A stretch of DNA of 64,000 nt from an uncultured Actinomycetes bacterium (lineage in GTDB: Bacteria; Actinomycetota; Actinomycetes; S36-B12; UBA10799): NCBI GenBank assembly GCA_946803585.1, contig CAMPEQ010000011.1, positions 248,001 through 312,000 on the forward strand. The letters run 5' to 3'. Of this stretch, positions 1 to 9,763 are shown in pieces (the stretch's first letter is position 1; each line of letters starts with the position of its first letter). Below the pieces are notes generated by a model. That model ran no database searches, was not told the DNA's origin, and worked only from the letters and a program-made list of their open reading frames with translations. A program made the position numbers and the translations under genes.

Positions 1-876
1 GGTCAGGCGGTCTTCATCGAGGTAACGGAAGGCGAACCGGCCCTTATCGCAGTTCCAATCCTCGTTGACCTCGGGATCGTCCCAGGCCAACCGGCGCATG
101 ACCTTGCTACGACGCTCGTCGGTGCGCAGCGCACATCCCGAGGCGCAGTGTTCACAGGCCGTGGGCGTCGACACGAGGTCGAACGGACGAGCCCGGAAGC
201 GGTAGTCCTTGCTCGTCAACGCTCCGACTGGGCAGATCTGCACAGTGTTACCGGAGAAGTAGGAGTCAAACGGCTTGTCTTCGGCAATCGCGACCTGCTG
301 CTGGGCGCCACGATCGATCAGCTCGATCAACGGATCGCCAGCGATCTCTTCGGAGAAACGAGTGCAACGCGCGCACGACACACAACGCTCGCGGTCAAGC
401 AGAATCTGGGAGGAGATCGCGATCGGCTTGGGGAAGGTTCGCTTAACCCCGTGGAAGTGGCTCTCGCCGTTTCCGTGTGACATCGCCTGGTTCTGCAGTG
501 GGCACTCGCCGCCCTTATCGCAGACCGGGCAGTCGAGCGGATGATTGATGAGGAGGAACTCCATGACACCGCGCTGAGCGAGATCAGCGACTGTCGAGGT
601 GTTGGCGGTCTTGATCTCCATGTCGGCGCCGACGATGATGGCGCACGATGGCTGTGGCTTCGGCTGCCCGACGATCTCAACTAGGCACATGCGGCAGTTA
701 GCAGCCGGAGTGAGTAGTGGATGGTCGCAAAAGCGCGGGATCTCGATACCGATCTGCTCGGCAGCGCGGATGATCAGCGTGCCCTTAGGAACCTGGATAT
801 CGATTCCATCAATAGTGCACGACACCAGGTCTGCCGGTGGCGTGATCTCACCAGCGTTCGACGCGGTCACGGTCAT
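1..876 (-). CDS. nuoG: NADH-quinone oxidoreductase subunit G (partial, C-terminus beyond left edge)
   Basis: This is the iron-sulfur subunit of the peripheral arm of complex I, which passes electrons from NuoEF toward NuoB. The first 292 residues are present, and the frame is open to the left edge. The N-terminal ferredoxin-like [2Fe-2S] domain has cysteines at about 50, 61, 64 and 78. It is followed by the His/Cys cluster segment (HPLDCPVC, then GGECPLQ) and a [4Fe-4S] segment ([10 protein letters not shown]), then the start of the molybdopterin-oxidoreductase-like Fe4S4 domain (CEHCASGC). The ATG at 876 overlaps the nuoF stop as ATGA, so translation is probably coupled. nuoH to nuoN would be expected beyond the edge. 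Identification is certain; only the C-terminal part cannot be checked. Confidence 0.96.
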   Translation of the reverse strand, partial: MTVTASNAGEITPPADLVSCTIDGIDIQVPKGTLIIRAAEQIGIEIPRFCDHPLLTPAANCRMCLVEIVGQPKPQPSCAIIVGADMEIKTANTSTVADLAQRGVMEFLLINHPLDCPVCDKGGECPLQNQAMSHGNGESHFHGVKRTFPKPIAISSQILLDRERCVSCARCTRFSEEIAGDPLIELIDRGAQQQVAIAEDKPFDSYFSGNTVQICPVGALTSKDYRFRARPFDLVSTPTACEHCASGCALRTDERRSKVMRRLAWDDPEVNEDWNCDKGRFAFRYLDEDRLT

Positions 877-2177
877 GACGTGGTCACCCCCGGAAACACA
901 ATCGATGCGGCTGGGTTGAACTGAGCATTAGCACTGGTGTGCGTGCCGGCCTCGAACTCGCCAGCGAAGAACTTCATCGCCGCTGGGTATGGCGTTGCGG
1001 CTGCATCTCCGAGCGCACAGAACGAGCGGCCGAGGATCTGCGCACACAGGTCCTCGAGCTGTTTGAGGTCTTCCATCTTGCCGGTGCCGTCTTGTAGCGA
1101 GTGCAGGAGTTGGTCGATCCACCAGGTGCCCTCGCGACACGGCGTGCACTTTCCGCAGGATTCGTGTTTGTAGAAGTCCAGCCAGCCGGTGATCGCTCGA
1201 ACGACCGAGACAGTCTCGTCGAACACCATTGGGGTAGCGGTTCCCAGCATGGTTCCGACAGCTTCCATCCCCTCGTACGACAGCTCCGCATCGAGGTGCT
1301 CCTCGGTAAGCAGCGGCACGGATGATCCACCGGGGACGAAGAACTTCAGATCGTGACCGTCGCGGATACCACCGGCGTAACCGAGTAGCTCGCGCATGGT
1401 GATTCCCAGTGGAGCCTCAAAGATACCGGGGTTGTTGACGTGGCCGGCAACGGAGAAGACCTTGATTCCTTTGGACTTCTCAGTACCAAAGGAGGAGTAC
1501 CAGTCGGCACCGTTACGCAGGATTGCGGGAACACTCGAGATCGTCTCGACGTTGTTGACCACCGTTGGGCACGCATAGAGCCCGGCAACTGCTGGGAACG
1601 GCGGTTTGAGCCTCGGCTGGCCGCGCATACCTTCCAGCGAGCTGAGCAGCGCTGTCTCTTCGCCACAGATGTAGGCCCCAGCGCCAGCGTGCACCGTGAT
1701 CTCGAGGTCGTAGCCGGATCCGAGGATGTTCTTGCCCAAATAACCGGCTTTGTAGGCGTCACGAACGGCCTCATGCATGCGACGAATAACGTGGGGCACC
1801 TCGCCGCGGATGTAGAGAAACGCATGGTTCGCACGAATCGCGTACGAGGTGATGATCATGCCCTCGATGAGGTGTTGTGAACTGGCCAGCATCAGGGGCA
1901 GGTCTTTGCACGCTCCAGGCTCGGATTCGTCACCGTTGACCACGAGGTAGTGCGGCTTGCCATCACCTTGCGGGACGAAGCTCCACTTCAGGCCGGTCGG
2001 GAATCCGGCACCACCGCGGCCACGGAGCCCCGAGTCCTTGACGACGCCGATGATGTCGTCGGGGTCCATCTCAAGTGCTTTGCGCAGCGCCTCGTAGCCG
2101 TGATGACGCTCGTATCCGGCGACGGTATAGGAGTCGGGCTCATCCCAGTGCGCGGTGAGGTTCGGGGTTAATGGCAT
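873..2177 (-). CDS. nuoF: NADH-quinone oxidoreductase subunit F (NADH/FMN-binding)
   Basis: This is the NADH-oxidising, FMN-containing subunit of complex I, on the cytoplasmic tip of the peripheral arm. The 434-residue length is normal. The NADH-binding glycine-rich loop [10 protein letters not shown] lies at residues 53-62. The FMN-binding segment [12 protein letters not shown] is in the middle, and the N3 [4Fe-4S] cluster motif [11 protein letters not shown] lies near residue 340 with a further conserved Cys downstream (GRSFCALGD). The start codon overlaps the nuoE stop (TAATG) and its stop overlaps the nuoG start. It is the sixth gene of nuoABCDEFG, and nothing is unusual about it. Confidence 0.98.
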   Translation of the reverse strand: MPLTPNLTAHWDEPDSYTVAGYERHHGYEALRKALEMDPDDIIGVVKDSGLRGRGGAGFPTGLKWSFVPQGDGKPHYLVVNGDESEPGACKDLPLMLASSQHLIEGMIITSYAIRANHAFLYIRGEVPHVIRRMHEAVRDAYKAGYLGKNILGSGYDLEITVHAGAGAYICGEETALLSSLEGMRGQPRLKPPFPAVAGLYACPTVVNNVETISSVPAILRNGADWYSSFGTEKSKGIKVFSVAGHVNNPGIFEAPLGITMRELLGYAGGIRDGHDLKFFVPGGSSVPLLTEEHLDAELSYEGMEAVGTMLGTATPMVFDETVSVVRAITGWLDFYKHESCGKCTPCREGTWWIDQLLHSLQDGTGKMEDLKQLEDLCAQILGRSFCALGDAAATPYPAAMKFFAGEFEAGTHTSANAQFNPAASIVFPGVTTS

Positions 2178-2833
2178 TACTTATTGCCCCCATCCACATC
2201 AGGCATTCCGTTGGCTTTGGCGACGTTGAGCCCGGCCAACATGACGGCGTCAGCGTTGTTTCCGCCCGCATTGCCGAGTCCGTCGTCGAAGCCAGCAATC
2301 GTGCGTTCGGTTGCGCGGAAGTCGCGAATAACTGGACCTCGGGTTGACTCCACCGTCTCGCCGGCTCGCAACTTGGCGACAACGTCGCGCATCTTGTCGA
2401 CGCTCATATCGTCCATGAACTCCCAGTCCACCGTGGTGGAAGGAGCGTAAGTACAGGCGGCCTGACACTCGATCTTCTCGATCGAGAACATCCCGTCCTC
2501 GGTGGTCTCATCGTTGCCGATACCTAGATCGCTACACAGCGAGGAGAAGATCTCATCACCACCCAGGATTCCGCACTGGGGGTTCACGCACACACCGATG
2601 AGGTGCTTACCGACCGGACGTCGCTTGTACATCGTGTAGAAGGTTGCGACCGCGGAAACCTCCGCGGGAGTGAGCTCCAGCAGCTCCGCGCACAGCTCGA
2701 TGGCCTCCGGGGAGACGTAGCCCTCGACCGATTGGGTCAGGTGCAGCATCGGGTTGAGCGCTGAGCGCGCCTGGTCCGGATACCGCTTGATGATCTCGAG
2801 CAGCTCAGTTCGGGTCTCTTCGGTCAGTGCCAT
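2177..2833 (-). CDS. nuoE: NADH-quinone oxidoreductase subunit E
   Basis: This is the 24-kDa-type thioredoxin-fold subunit carrying the N1a [2Fe-2S] cluster next to NuoF. The ligands are visible as Cys82, Cys87, Cys123 and Cys127 (CVNPQC and CQAAC). The protein is 218 residues, longer than the proteobacterial form because of a roughly 60-residue C-terminal tail after the cluster domain, which is usual in actinobacteria. The start overlaps the nuoD stop by one base and the stop overlaps the nuoF start by one base, so the three are translationally linked. Confidence 0.97.
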   Translation of the reverse strand: MALTEETRTELLEIIKRYPDQARSALNPMLHLTQSVEGYVSPEAIELCAELLELTPAEVSAVATFYTMYKRRPVGKHLIGVCVNPQCGILGGDEIFSSLCSDLGIGNDETTEDGMFSIEKIECQAACTYAPSTTVDWEFMDDMSVDKMRDVVAKLRAGETVESTRGPVIRDFRATERTIAGFDDGLGNAGGNNADAVMLAGLNVAKANGMPDVDGGNK

Positions 2834-4209
2834 TAGCGGTCCACCCCACCCATCACTGGGTCAATACTTGAGATTGAGGCCACCACGTCGCTGAGCATTC
2901 CGCCCTCGCACATCGCCGCAACCGCCTGCAGATTCGTGAAGCTTGGTTCCCGCATATGGGCCCGGTAGGGCCGAGTCCCGCCGTCACTGACCAGGTGCAT
3001 TCCGAGCTCACCCTTGGCGGATTCGGTCGGGACGTAGACCTGGCCGGGGGGCACCTGGAAGCCTTCGGTGACAAGCTTGAAGTGGTGGATGAGGGCCTCC
3101 ATCGAGGTGCCCATGATCTGTTTGATGTGAGCAAGCGAGTTGCCCTGACCGTCTGGTCCGACAGACAAATCCGCAGGCCAGGCGATCTTTTTATCGGCAA
3201 CCATGACCGGCCCGGGCTTGAGCTTGTCCAGGCACTGCTCAACGATACTGAGCGACTGCGTGATCTCCGCCAGTCGAATCAGGAACCGACCGTAGACATC
3301 GCAGGTGGTCTCGGTTGGCACCTCGAACTCGTAGTTCTCGAATCCGCAGTAAGGGTCGGTCTTGCGCACATCAAACGGCAAGCCGGTCGAGCGAAGGATC
3401 GGCCCCGTGACGCCTAGCGCCATACAACCGGCCAGATCCAGGTAGCCGACACCTTGAGTACGTCCCAACCAGATGGCGTTGCCAACCAGCAGATTGTGAA
3501 CGTCGCTAGAGCGCTTGCGCAGGACCTTGATGGCCTCGGTGATATCGCCTTCGATCCCGGCAGGTAGATCGTGGGAGACACCGCCAGGCCGGATGTAGCC
3601 GTGGTTCATCCGCAGGCCGGTAATCGACTCGAAGATGTCCAGGATCAGCTCACGGTCGCGGAAGCCCACTGTCATTCCGGTGAGCGCACCGAGCTCAAGT
3701 CCACCGGTGGCGATTGCCACCAGGTGAGATGCGGCGCGTGAGAGTTCCGAGAGTAAGACGCGAATGACACTGGCGCGCTCAGGTATCTGGTCCTCGATGC
3801 CTAGGAGTCGCTCAACAGCCAATGCGTACGCAAGTTCATTGTGCAGACCGGCGACGTAGTCCATCCGAGTCACGAACGTGGCTCCTTGGGTCCACGTACG
3901 GAACTCCATGTTCTTCTCGATACCGGTGTGCAGATATCCAATGGCAGCGCGAATGCTCTGGACCGATTCGCCGTCGAGCTCGACGATCAATCGCAGTACG
4001 CCGTGTGTCGAAGGGTGCTGGGGGCCCATATTGACGATGAGGCGGTCTTTCTCACCAGTTGGGGGCGCCAGAATCGTGTCCCAGTCCCCGCCTTGAACGT
4101 CGTAGACGCGGTCGCCCTGTGTCGTCTCGTAGAAGCCTGATTCTTCAGGGCCGTCGCTTCCGGCGGCCGAGTCAGCAGAGCCCATCGTCGTATAGGTCGT
4201 GTCACTCAT
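2833..4209 (-). CDS. nuoD: NADH-quinone oxidoreductase subunit D
   Basis: This is the 49-kDa subunit of complex I. Together with NuoB it forms the quinone-reduction chamber, and it belongs to the [NiFe]-hydrogenase large-subunit fold without the nickel cysteines. The 458 residues include the conserved start of the fold ([14 protein letters not shown]), where the His-rich loop contacts quinone, and the C-terminal [12 protein letters not shown] and DPVMGGVDR motifs. About 55 extra N-terminal residues before the fold are typical of actinobacterial NuoD. It is separate from nuoC, unlike the E. coli fusion. It overlaps nuoC and nuoE by one base or so on either side. Confidence 0.98.
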   Translation of the reverse strand: MSDTTYTTMGSADSAAGSDGPEESGFYETTQGDRVYDVQGGDWDTILAPPTGEKDRLIVNMGPQHPSTHGVLRLIVELDGESVQSIRAAIGYLHTGIEKNMEFRTWTQGATFVTRMDYVAGLHNELAYALAVERLLGIEDQIPERASVIRVLLSELSRAASHLVAIATGGLELGALTGMTVGFRDRELILDIFESITGLRMNHGYIRPGGVSHDLPAGIEGDITEAIKVLRKRSSDVHNLLVGNAIWLGRTQGVGYLDLAGCMALGVTGPILRSTGLPFDVRKTDPYCGFENYEFEVPTETTCDVYGRFLIRLAEITQSLSIVEQCLDKLKPGPVMVADKKIAWPADLSVGPDGQGNSLAHIKQIMGTSMEALIHHFKLVTEGFQVPPGQVYVPTESAKGELGMHLVSDGGTRPYRAHMREPSFTNLQAVAAMCEGGMLSDVVASISSIDPVMGGVDR

Positions 4210-4955
4210 CAGCTGTACGACCTCCTCTTGTCCGGGGGTGGCACGGTGGCGCCCTTGTACTCAACGGGAATGCCACCGAGGGGGTAGTCCTTGCGCTGCG
4301 GGTGACCCAACCAGTCATCCGGCATCTCGATCCGAGTGAGGTACGGATGCCCGTCGAAGATGATTCCGAAGAAGTCGTAGGTCTCGCGCTCGTGCCAGTC
4401 GTTGGTGGGGTAGATCGACGTGGTCGAGGGAATATGCGGATCGCTGTCGGGGCAGGTCACCTCGAGGCGGACGATTCGATTGTGAGTGATCGACCGCAGG
4501 TGATAAACGGCGTGTAGTTCGCGGTCTAGCTCATGTGGCCAGTGCACCCCGCTGACGCCCAGGCACATCTCAAAACGAAGGAGCGGATCGTGCAGCATCG
4601 CCTGGCAGACCTGAATAATTCGGTCGCGGTGAACGTAGAACGTCACCTCGCCGCGGTCGACAACAACCTTCTCGATTGCCTCGTTGTAGTCCGATCCGAG
4701 GTTCGTCGCTAAGTCGTCGGCAACCTCATCGAAGTAGCTGCCGTAGGGACGCTCGGAGGCTCCAGCGATCTCGATCTTGTTGATCAACCCGCCGTAACCG
4801 GAGACATCCGGGCTTCCGTGTACGCCGAATGCCCCAACTCGTACTTCAACGAGATCAGGGCCAGCGCCGGAGATATCCGCAACCGGGATCTCGACTGCAT
4901 CCGCTGGAGTAACCGGCAACCCCTCGGGGGTCTGTTCGGGATCGAGTTCACTCAC
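4209..4955 (-). CDS. nuoC: NADH-quinone oxidoreductase subunit C
   Basis: This is the 30-kDa subunit of complex I, a structural partner of NuoD. The family signature [17 protein letters not shown] followed by RIEMPDDW and [11 protein letters not shown] lies in the second half of the 248-residue protein. The N-terminal ~70 residues are acidic and variable, as in other actinobacteria. The ATG at 4955 overlaps the nuoB stop (ATGA). It is encoded separately from nuoD. Confidence 0.97.
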   Translation of the reverse strand: MSELDPEQTPEGLPVTPADAVEIPVADISGAGPDLVEVRVGAFGVHGSPDVSGYGGLINKIEIAGASERPYGSYFDEVADDLATNLGSDYNEAIEKVVVDRGEVTFYVHRDRIIQVCQAMLHDPLLRFEMCLGVSGVHWPHELDRELHAVYHLRSITHNRIVRLEVTCPDSDPHIPSTTSIYPTNDWHERETYDFFGIIFDGHPYLTRIEMPDDWLGHPQRKDYPLGGIPVEYKGATVPPPDKRRSYS

Positions 4956-5506
4956 CGCAGCAGTCCCTTCATTTCCAGGAGTGGCTGGGCAGTGAGGGCT
5001 TTCTGCTCAGCTTCGCGCTGGTCATCAATCAGGTTCGGGCCCATCCGGGTGTTCTGGATCTGGTCGTGGAGTTTGAGGATCGCATCCATCAGCATCTCCG
5101 GCCGTGGTGGACAACCTGGGAGATAGATATCCACCGGCACGACGTGGTCGACGCCTTGGACGACTGCGTAGTTGTTGAACATTCCGCCAGATGAGGCACA
5201 GACGCCCATGGAGATAACCCACTTGGGCTCAGGCATTTGGTCGTAGACCTGGCGAAGGATCGGGGCCATCTTTTGACTTACCCGACCGGCCACAATCATG
5301 AGGTCAGCCTGGCGAGGTGAGGGCCGAAAGACCTCCATACCGAAGCGGGCGAGGTCAAATCGCCCGGCACCGCTGGCCATCATCTCGATTGCGCAACAGG
5401 CCAGACCAAACGTCACCGGCCATAGGGAGCTCTTCTGGGCGTAACCGTGGACCGATTCCACCGTGGTGAGCAGGAATCCACTCGGGAGTTTGTCTTCTAG
5501 GCCCAT
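4952..5506 (-). CDS. nuoB: NADH-quinone oxidoreductase subunit B
   Basis: This subunit holds the N2 [4Fe-4S] cluster, the direct electron donor to menaquinone. All four ligands are visible: the adjacent Cys37-Cys38 (ACCAIEMM), Cys103 (GVCASSGG) and Cys132 (GCPPRPE). The 184-residue length is normal. It lies three bases downstream of nuoA and overlaps nuoC by four bases. Because this organism makes menaquinone (genes just upstream on the chromosome), the acceptor here is most likely menaquinone; that is inference from context. Confidence 0.98.
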   Translation of the reverse strand: MGLEDKLPSGFLLTTVESVHGYAQKSSLWPVTFGLACCAIEMMASGAGRFDLARFGMEVFRPSPRQADLMIVAGRVSQKMAPILRQVYDQMPEPKWVISMGVCASSGGMFNNYAVVQGVDHVVPVDIYLPGCPPRPEMLMDAILKLHDQIQNTRMGPNLIDDQREAEQKALTAQPLLEMKGLLR

Positions 5507-5509
5507 TTC

Positions 5510-5872
5510 TTAGTCCCATTCCAATCCGCCGCGACGCCACACGAACACGTAGACGCACAACACAGTCACGATGAACAAGATGACTTCCATCACCGCAAAC
5601 AACCCTAGTGCGTCGAAGGAGACCGCCCACGGGTAGAGGAACACGATCTCAATATCGAAGATGATGAACAGCATCGCTGTCAGGTAGTACTTGATCGTGA
5701 AGTGACCGCCACCGACCGGCTGAGGGGTGGGATCGATCCCGCACTCGTAGGCATCACGTTTCGCTCGGTTGTATCGCTTAGGCCCAACGACCGTCGCAAG
5801 GGTCACTGACACGCAGGCAAAGAGAAACGCCAACAAACCTAGCGCGAAAATCGGCAGATAGGGATTTGCCAC
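5510..5872 (-). CDS. nuoA: NADH-quinone oxidoreductase subunit A
   Basis: This is the small membrane subunit of complex I at the junction of the two arms. The 120 residues contain three hydrophobic membrane segments and the conserved cytoplasmic loop YECGIDPTP, whose Cys lies at the quinone entry site, followed by FDIEIVFLYPWA in the second membrane helix. The start is GTG at 5872, supported by AGGAGG six bases upstream. It is the first gene of the nuo operon; the 256-base leader upstream carries a probable Rex operator. Confidence 0.97.
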   Translation of the reverse strand: MANPYLPIFALGLLAFLFACVSVTLATVVGPKRYNRAKRDAYECGIDPTPQPVGGGHFTIKYYLTAMLFIIFDIEIVFLYPWAVSFDALGLFAVMEVILFIVTVLCVYVFVWRRGGLEWD

Positions 5873-6128
5873 CTAACGCCTCCTATCGGTCTGACGATCG
5901 ATTACGACTAGTGCTCTTCGGTGTAGTCGGCATGGACACACACAAGTGCCGTGGACATGCCGTTGGCAATACTAGGGAAGCGACGGCGCTTTCTCCCGTT
6001 GGCTCGGGGAGAATTCACCTTCTCTTAAAAACGAAAGCCAATCGCCGACTTCGTGCGCTTGTGAAAACTTTCACTAGGTCGGCTGCGAGCGGGAGTCTAC
6101 GACTGTGGCCGCACCGACAATCCCTCGC
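5873..6128. promoter_or_regulatory. nuo operon leader / promoter region
   Basis: This 256-base gap lies between the metallopeptidase stop and nuoA. No convincing coding frame is present. It holds the Rex-type operator listed separately at 6059-6076 and a TAGTAT hexamer on the minus strand (about 5970) that could serve as a -10. The -35 is not clear, so the exact promoter is not assigned. Confidence 0.55.
6059..6076. promoter_or_regulatory. Probable Rex operator upstream of nuoA
   Basis: The sequence TTGTGAAAACTTTCACTA matches the Rex consensus TTGTGAA-N4-TTCACAA at 13 of 14 defined positions; only the sixth base of the right half differs. It lies about 190 bases upstream of nuoA. A rex gene is present in the same window, and Rex control of nuo is known from Streptomyces. 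The call is from pattern matching by eye. Confidence 0.75.
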
Positions 6129-7058
6129 CTAGCCGGCTAGCCCCAACGTGGCATGCACGAACGACAGCTTCGCTACCGCTGGCTCACTTGGCGCGAACGG
6201 ATACGGATCTGGCACGCCCATCGCCCGACTCAGCTCGTTGAGCGTCACTGTGAGTGCTTGCCACTGCGGGTAAACGGCATCGAAATCCGACCCGATGACG
6301 ACATTGAGGCCCTGATTACGGGCAACCTCCAACGTCGCATGCATATGCAAGATGTGCGCGAATGTCTCGGCATAGTCTTCCCACGGGTGGGCAGCGGCAT
6401 AGAACGACAAGTACTCGTTTGCGTAGGAACCATCGTCTTCACGTGAATAGTGGTCCTGAAGTGCCTGGGCGTAGTCGAGTGACTCATCGCCAAACAAGAA
6501 GCGGAAATCCGACATCAGCTGGCTATCTGGCTCGATGCTGGCCTGCCAGTGCCAGTGCCCTAACTCGTGGCGGATATGTCCGACGGGCGTTCGGTACTTC
6601 TCCCCTAGCTGAACGCGGGTCTCTTCTCGGTAGGCCGGATCGGCCTCCGCCACCTCGATTGTGATGAGGCCGTTGTCGTGTCCAATCACCACTGGGTGCT
6701 CGGGGGTGGCCTCATCAAGCAGGAAACGCAAGGGCGGGGTCAGCGCATCCAGCTCGATCCCGGCACGTGTCGCATCCGCGATGACTTGGCGCACCGCTGA
6801 TCGGAACACCGCCGCTGAGCTGCGGGATACGACGCCCTCGGCTGTGCAGATGCGAGTACATGCCGCACACCACTGGCTGTCAGCAAGCGGGATCCAGTTG
6901 CAAGATTGGTGGCCGTCGGACGCGCAACGCTCACCCGATAGCGGCCGCAAAAAGCAGTCACCACCCACCGAATAGGCCAGTGGGCTCTCACATCTGAGGC
7001 ACTCCTGATCCTCAAAGAAGACGCGGAAACGGCAGGTAGGACAACGCAGCACAGCCAC
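6129..7058 (-). CDS. Putative zinc-binding metallopeptidase (Peptidase_Mx type) with N-terminal zinc ribbons
   Basis: This is a predicted cytoplasmic zinc protein of 309 residues. The N-terminus has paired cysteines at 6/9 and 20/23 (CPTC, CLRC), then more at 35, 45, 53, 64, 67 and 71, consistent with one or two zinc ribbons. The C-terminal two thirds carry HELGH at residues 164-168 (HExxH zinc site), then the family hallmarks FGDESLDYAQAL and HPWEDYAETFAHILH. These match the putative zinc-binding metallopeptidase family as I remember it (PF15887, with a zinc-ribbon partner). The start is GTG at 7058 with GGAG nine bases upstream. Substrate is unknown and no signal peptide is seen. It follows two small membrane-protein genes closely and may share their transcript. 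Confidence 0.85.
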   Translation of the reverse strand: MAVLRCPTCRFRVFFEDQECLRCESPLAYSVGGDCFLRPLSGERCASDGHQSCNWIPLADSQWCAACTRICTAEGVVSRSSAAVFRSAVRQVIADATRAGIELDALTPPLRFLLDEATPEHPVVIGHDNGLITIEVAEADPAYREETRVQLGEKYRTPVGHIRHELGHWHWQASIEPDSQLMSDFRFLFGDESLDYAQALQDHYSREDDGSYANEYLSFYAAAHPWEDYAETFAHILHMHATLEVARNQGLNVVIGSDFDAVYPQWQALTVTLNELSRAMGVPDPYPFAPSEPAVAKLSFVHATLGLAG

Positions 7059-7064
7059 GGTTGC

Positions 7065-7376
7065 TTACTCCGCCGGACTAGACTGTTCGCGCCTACTCCG
7101 CTTGAAGACCACAGCTCCGAGCGCTCCCACAGCGACGACCGCAAGGGTGATGGAGATGACCGGGTGGGTGCGAACCCAACCATGCGTTGACTGCGCGATT
7201 GGTTCGGCAGCCTCGGCCACTGCGGCCGCATGGCGAGCAATCGCCTCGGATGCATCGTCGGCGGCCTGTGAGCCCGCAGCGAGCGCCGTACTTACCGTCT
7301 CGGAGACAGATTCGGTCACGGTGTCGATGACCTCAGCGGGATCTGGCAGTTCGGTTGTGCTTGTAGTAATAGTCAT
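7065..7376 (-). CDS. Small alanine-rich membrane-anchored protein (ElaB/DUF883-like layout)
   Basis: The protein has 103 residues. Residues ~1-70 form a Thr/Ala/Glu-rich amphipathic helix, then comes WVRTHP, one transmembrane segment, and a basic end (KRSRRE). The layout resembles ElaB/YqjD-type proteins, which bind the inner membrane, but sequence similarity is weak and function is unassigned. The ATG at 7376 is chosen because an AGGA lies just upstream, inside the stop region of the preceding DUF4235 gene; a longer reading from 7421 would overlap that gene. It is followed six bases later by the metallopeptidase gene. Confidence 0.6.
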   Translation of the reverse strand: MTITTSTTELPDPAEVIDTVTESVSETVSTALAAGSQAADDASEAIARHAAAVAEAAEPIAQSTHGWVRTHPVISITLAVVAVGALGAVVFKRSRREQSSPAE

Positions 7377-7383
7377 GTGATTC

Positions 7384-7686
7384 CTATCCGTGAGTAAGGG
7401 CGGGACCTGCCGCCGAGTCAATTTCTACATCTGCTGGTGCTGCGCCGACAGCTTGAGCTTGTACGACCGCAGCCCTGCGGGTGATCACTGATTCGATCAC
7501 CGTCGATACGACCGCCATGCTGACAGCCCAGCCGATCGCGGGAAGGATCGGCGAGCGCAGATCGCCCGGATCCGGTGGGACGTGTCCGGTCCGGCCTTGA
7601 TAGGCCTTCTCCAAGACCTTGCGCGCGCCGTAGGTCAACGCGAACGCTGCGATCGGAGCGATAACTTGTGCTGATCTTGCTGACAT
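7384..7686 (-). CDS. DUF4235 family membrane protein
   Basis: This 100-residue protein has two hydrophobic segments separated by a polar stretch. The motif ARKVLEKAYQGRTG followed by PPDPGD matches the actinobacterial DUF4235 family, whose members are small membrane proteins of unknown role. The ATG at 7686 has a strong AGGAGG four bases upstream. It is probably the first gene of a three-gene minus-strand unit with the ElaB-like protein and the metallopeptidase; only seven bases separate it from the start of the next gene. Confidence 0.75.
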   Translation of the reverse strand: MSARSAQVIAPIAAFALTYGARKVLEKAYQGRTGHVPPDPGDLRSPILPAIGWAVSMAVVSTVIESVITRRAAVVQAQAVGAAPADVEIDSAAGPALTHG

Positions 7687-7759
7687 GTTGCCTCCTGTCG
7701 TTGTTTCGGCCTTCTGAGTGCTGACTAGCTGGCTGGTTTCCGGGGATGTAGTTGGGCGC

Positions 7760-8452
7760 TTAGATCTTTACCGCTCGATGTAGTGCAACGATCCCGCCGG
7801 TCAGATTGCGCCACTGGACATCGGACCAGCCAGCGCGTTGAATCACGTGGGATAGCTCTTCTTGATCGGGCCAGGCACGGATCGACTCCGCGAGGTAAAC
7901 GTAGGCTTCCGGGTTCGACGCCACCTTGTTAGCTACCGTCGGCAGCGCCTTCATCAGATACTCCAAATACAGCGTCCGGAATGCGTCGTGGCTTGGAGTG
8001 CTGAACTCGCAGATCACCAACCGGCCACCCGTTCGAGTGACTCGCAGAAGTTCGGTGAGCGCCGTTTGGGTATCGGCAACGTTGCGAAGGCCAAATGAGA
8101 TCGTGACGGCATCAAAGGAACCATCGGCGAACGGCAGCGCGAGGGCATCTCCGGCAGTAAACGGCAAGTCCGGCTGACGGCGTCGGCCTTGTGCAAGCAT
8201 GCCCAAACTGAAGTCACACGGCACCGCGGTTGCACCGACTGCCGCAAACGGCTCGGTACTTGACCCGGTCCCGGCCGCCAAGTCCAAAATTCGGTCACCT
8301 GGTTGTGGTTCAAGCGCTCGAAACGTTGCTTTTCGCCATGCGCGAGTCTGCCCAAGCGCCAGGACGTCATTGGTGATGTCGTACCGATCGGCCACCTGAT
8401 CAAACATCGCTGCAACTTGAGTCGGCTCTTTGCCAAGGTCCGCGCGGGTCAT
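7760..8452 (-). CDS. menG: Demethylmenaquinone methyltransferase
   Basis: This is the SAM-dependent C-methyltransferase that converts demethylmenaquinone to menaquinone, the last step of the pathway. It has about 230 residues with a class I methyltransferase fold: [14 protein letters not shown] at the N-terminus, [15 protein letters not shown] as SAM-binding motif I, then [10 protein letters not shown] and [15 protein letters not shown], the UbiE/MenG signatures. The ATG at 8452 is preferred over an in-frame TTG at 8461 because family members begin near this point. It is divergent from menF, with 54 bases between the two starts. All other menaquinone genes in the window lie within 11 kb. Confidence 0.95.
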   Translation of the reverse strand: MTRADLGKEPTQVAAMFDQVADRYDITNDVLALGQTRAWRKATFRALEPQPGDRILDLAAGTGSSTEPFAAVGATAVPCDFSLGMLAQGRRRQPDLPFTAGDALALPFADGSFDAVTISFGLRNVADTQTALTELLRVTRTGGRLVICEFSTPSHDAFRTLYLEYLMKALPTVANKVASNPEAYVYLAESIRAWPDQEELSHVIQRAGWSDVQWRNLTGGIVALHRAVKI

Positions 8453-8506
8453 AGCTAACAAACCTACGCCCTAGGTGTCCGCTGGGATAGGCGTAGGCTC
8501 CCTTCT

Positions 8507-9763
8507 GTGAGCGGATCGCGGCTGGTGGAACCACGCCTTCGAGTGAACTCCTTTCCGATTGACGAGTCAGCTGAGCTCCTGAGTCTGCTACCGAGCCATG
8601 ACGCGGTGTCGTGGGTACGGGAGGGCGAAGGGCTCGTGGGCTGGGGAGAAGCGGCCCGCTACGAGGTCAGCGGAACCGAGCGGTTTAGTCGCGCGACGCG
8701 GTGGTGGAGCCGCGTATGTGCCACGGCGCAAGTCAGCGACTCTGTCATGCAGCCCGGCTCTGGTCCGGTTGCGTTTTCGTCCTTTGCTTTCGACTCACAA
8801 CCCGGTAATAGCGTGCTGGTTGTTCCAAAGGTGATCGTGGGGCGCCGCGATGGGAAGACGTGGCTGACGGTTATCAGCACCACCGATGAGCTTCCGGAGA
8901 TTTCGCTGGCACCCACCGAGGTTCCACCCACGCCGGGACGGGTCAGCTCTGATGTCGCGGGGCGCCAGATCGGCCAATGGAAAGCCACTGTTACCCAAGC
9001 GATTGCTCGAATCAATGCCGGGGAGCTCGATAAGGTCGTTCTGGCCCGCGATGTGGTCGCAACCACCGAAGGCCCACTCGATCCGCGTCATCTCCTCAAC
9101 CGACTAGCTGGTGCGTTTCCTGAGTGCTGGGCGTTCTGCGTCGACGGATTAGTTGGGGCAACACCAGAACTGCTCGTGCGACGCCAAGGCGATCAAGTCA
9201 CATCTCGGGTCCTAGCCGGGACTGTTCGTAGTGACGAGGACTCCGGTGAGGACGGTCGCCTAGCCGACGAGCTCCGTGAATCCGGCAAGAATCTAGAGGA
9301 GCACTCGTATGCGGTGACCTCAGTCGCGGCGGCGTTATCGACACATTGCACCGACCTGATCGTGCCGATTCGGCCCAGTGTTCTGCGACTGGCGAATGTT
9401 CAGCATTTAGCCACCGATGTCTCCGGACTCCTTGTCGATGACACCCCCGCACTTGCACTTGCAGCCTCACTGCATCCGACCGCGGCCGTCTGCGGGACTC
9501 CCACCGAGCGGGCGTTCGCGATGATCCGCCAGATCGAGCAGCTCGACCGCGGTCGCTACGCCGGTCCGGTCGGCTGGATGGACGCCAATGGCGACGGCGA
9601 GTTCGGCATCGCACTTCGCTGCGGAGAGATCGAACCAGCCACTCCCAATCGAATCAGACTGTTTGCTGGCTGCGGGATTGTTGCGGGTTCCAATCCTGGC
9701 TCCGAAGTCGAGGAATCCGAGGCCAAGCTCCTCGCTATGCGCCATGCGCTTAGCTCCGATTAG
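8507..9763 (+). CDS. menF: Isochorismate synthase
   Basis: It isomerises chorismate to isochorismate, the entry step to menaquinone. The 418 residues carry the chorismate-binding enzyme fold in the C-terminal half: ARINAGELDKVVLARD, the loop AGTVRSDEDSGEDGR, HLATDVSGLL, HPTAAVCGTP and GIALRCGEIE with the Mg-binding glutamates. The start is GTG at 8507, 54 bases from the divergent menG start. Its 3' end overlaps the proposed start of the following beta-propeller gene by 20 bases. A siderophore role (EntC-type) is possible in principle, but the neighbouring men genes argue for menaquinone. Confidence 0.9.
   Translation: MSGSRLVEPRLRVNSFPIDESAELLSLLPSHDAVSWVREGEGLVGWGEAARYEVSGTERFSRATRWWSRVCATAQVSDSVMQPGSGPVAFSSFAFDSQPGNSVLVVPKVIVGRRDGKTWLTVISTTDELPEISLAPTEVPPTPGRVSSDVAGRQIGQWKATVTQAIARINAGELDKVVLARDVVATTEGPLDPRHLLNRLAGAFPECWAFCVDGLVGATPELLVRRQGDQVTSRVLAGTVRSDEDSGEDGRLADELRESGKNLEEHSYAVTSVAAALSTHCTDLIVPIRPSVLRLANVQHLATDVSGLLVDDTPALALAASLHPTAAVCGTPTERAFAMIRQIEQLDRGRYAGPVGWMDANGDGEFGIALRCGEIEPATPNRIRLFAGCGIVAGSNPGSEVEESEAKLLAMRHALSSD

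Noticed and set aside
8507-9763. Siderophore-type isochorismate synthase (EntC).
   Set aside because: No siderophore genes nearby; surrounded by menaquinone genes.
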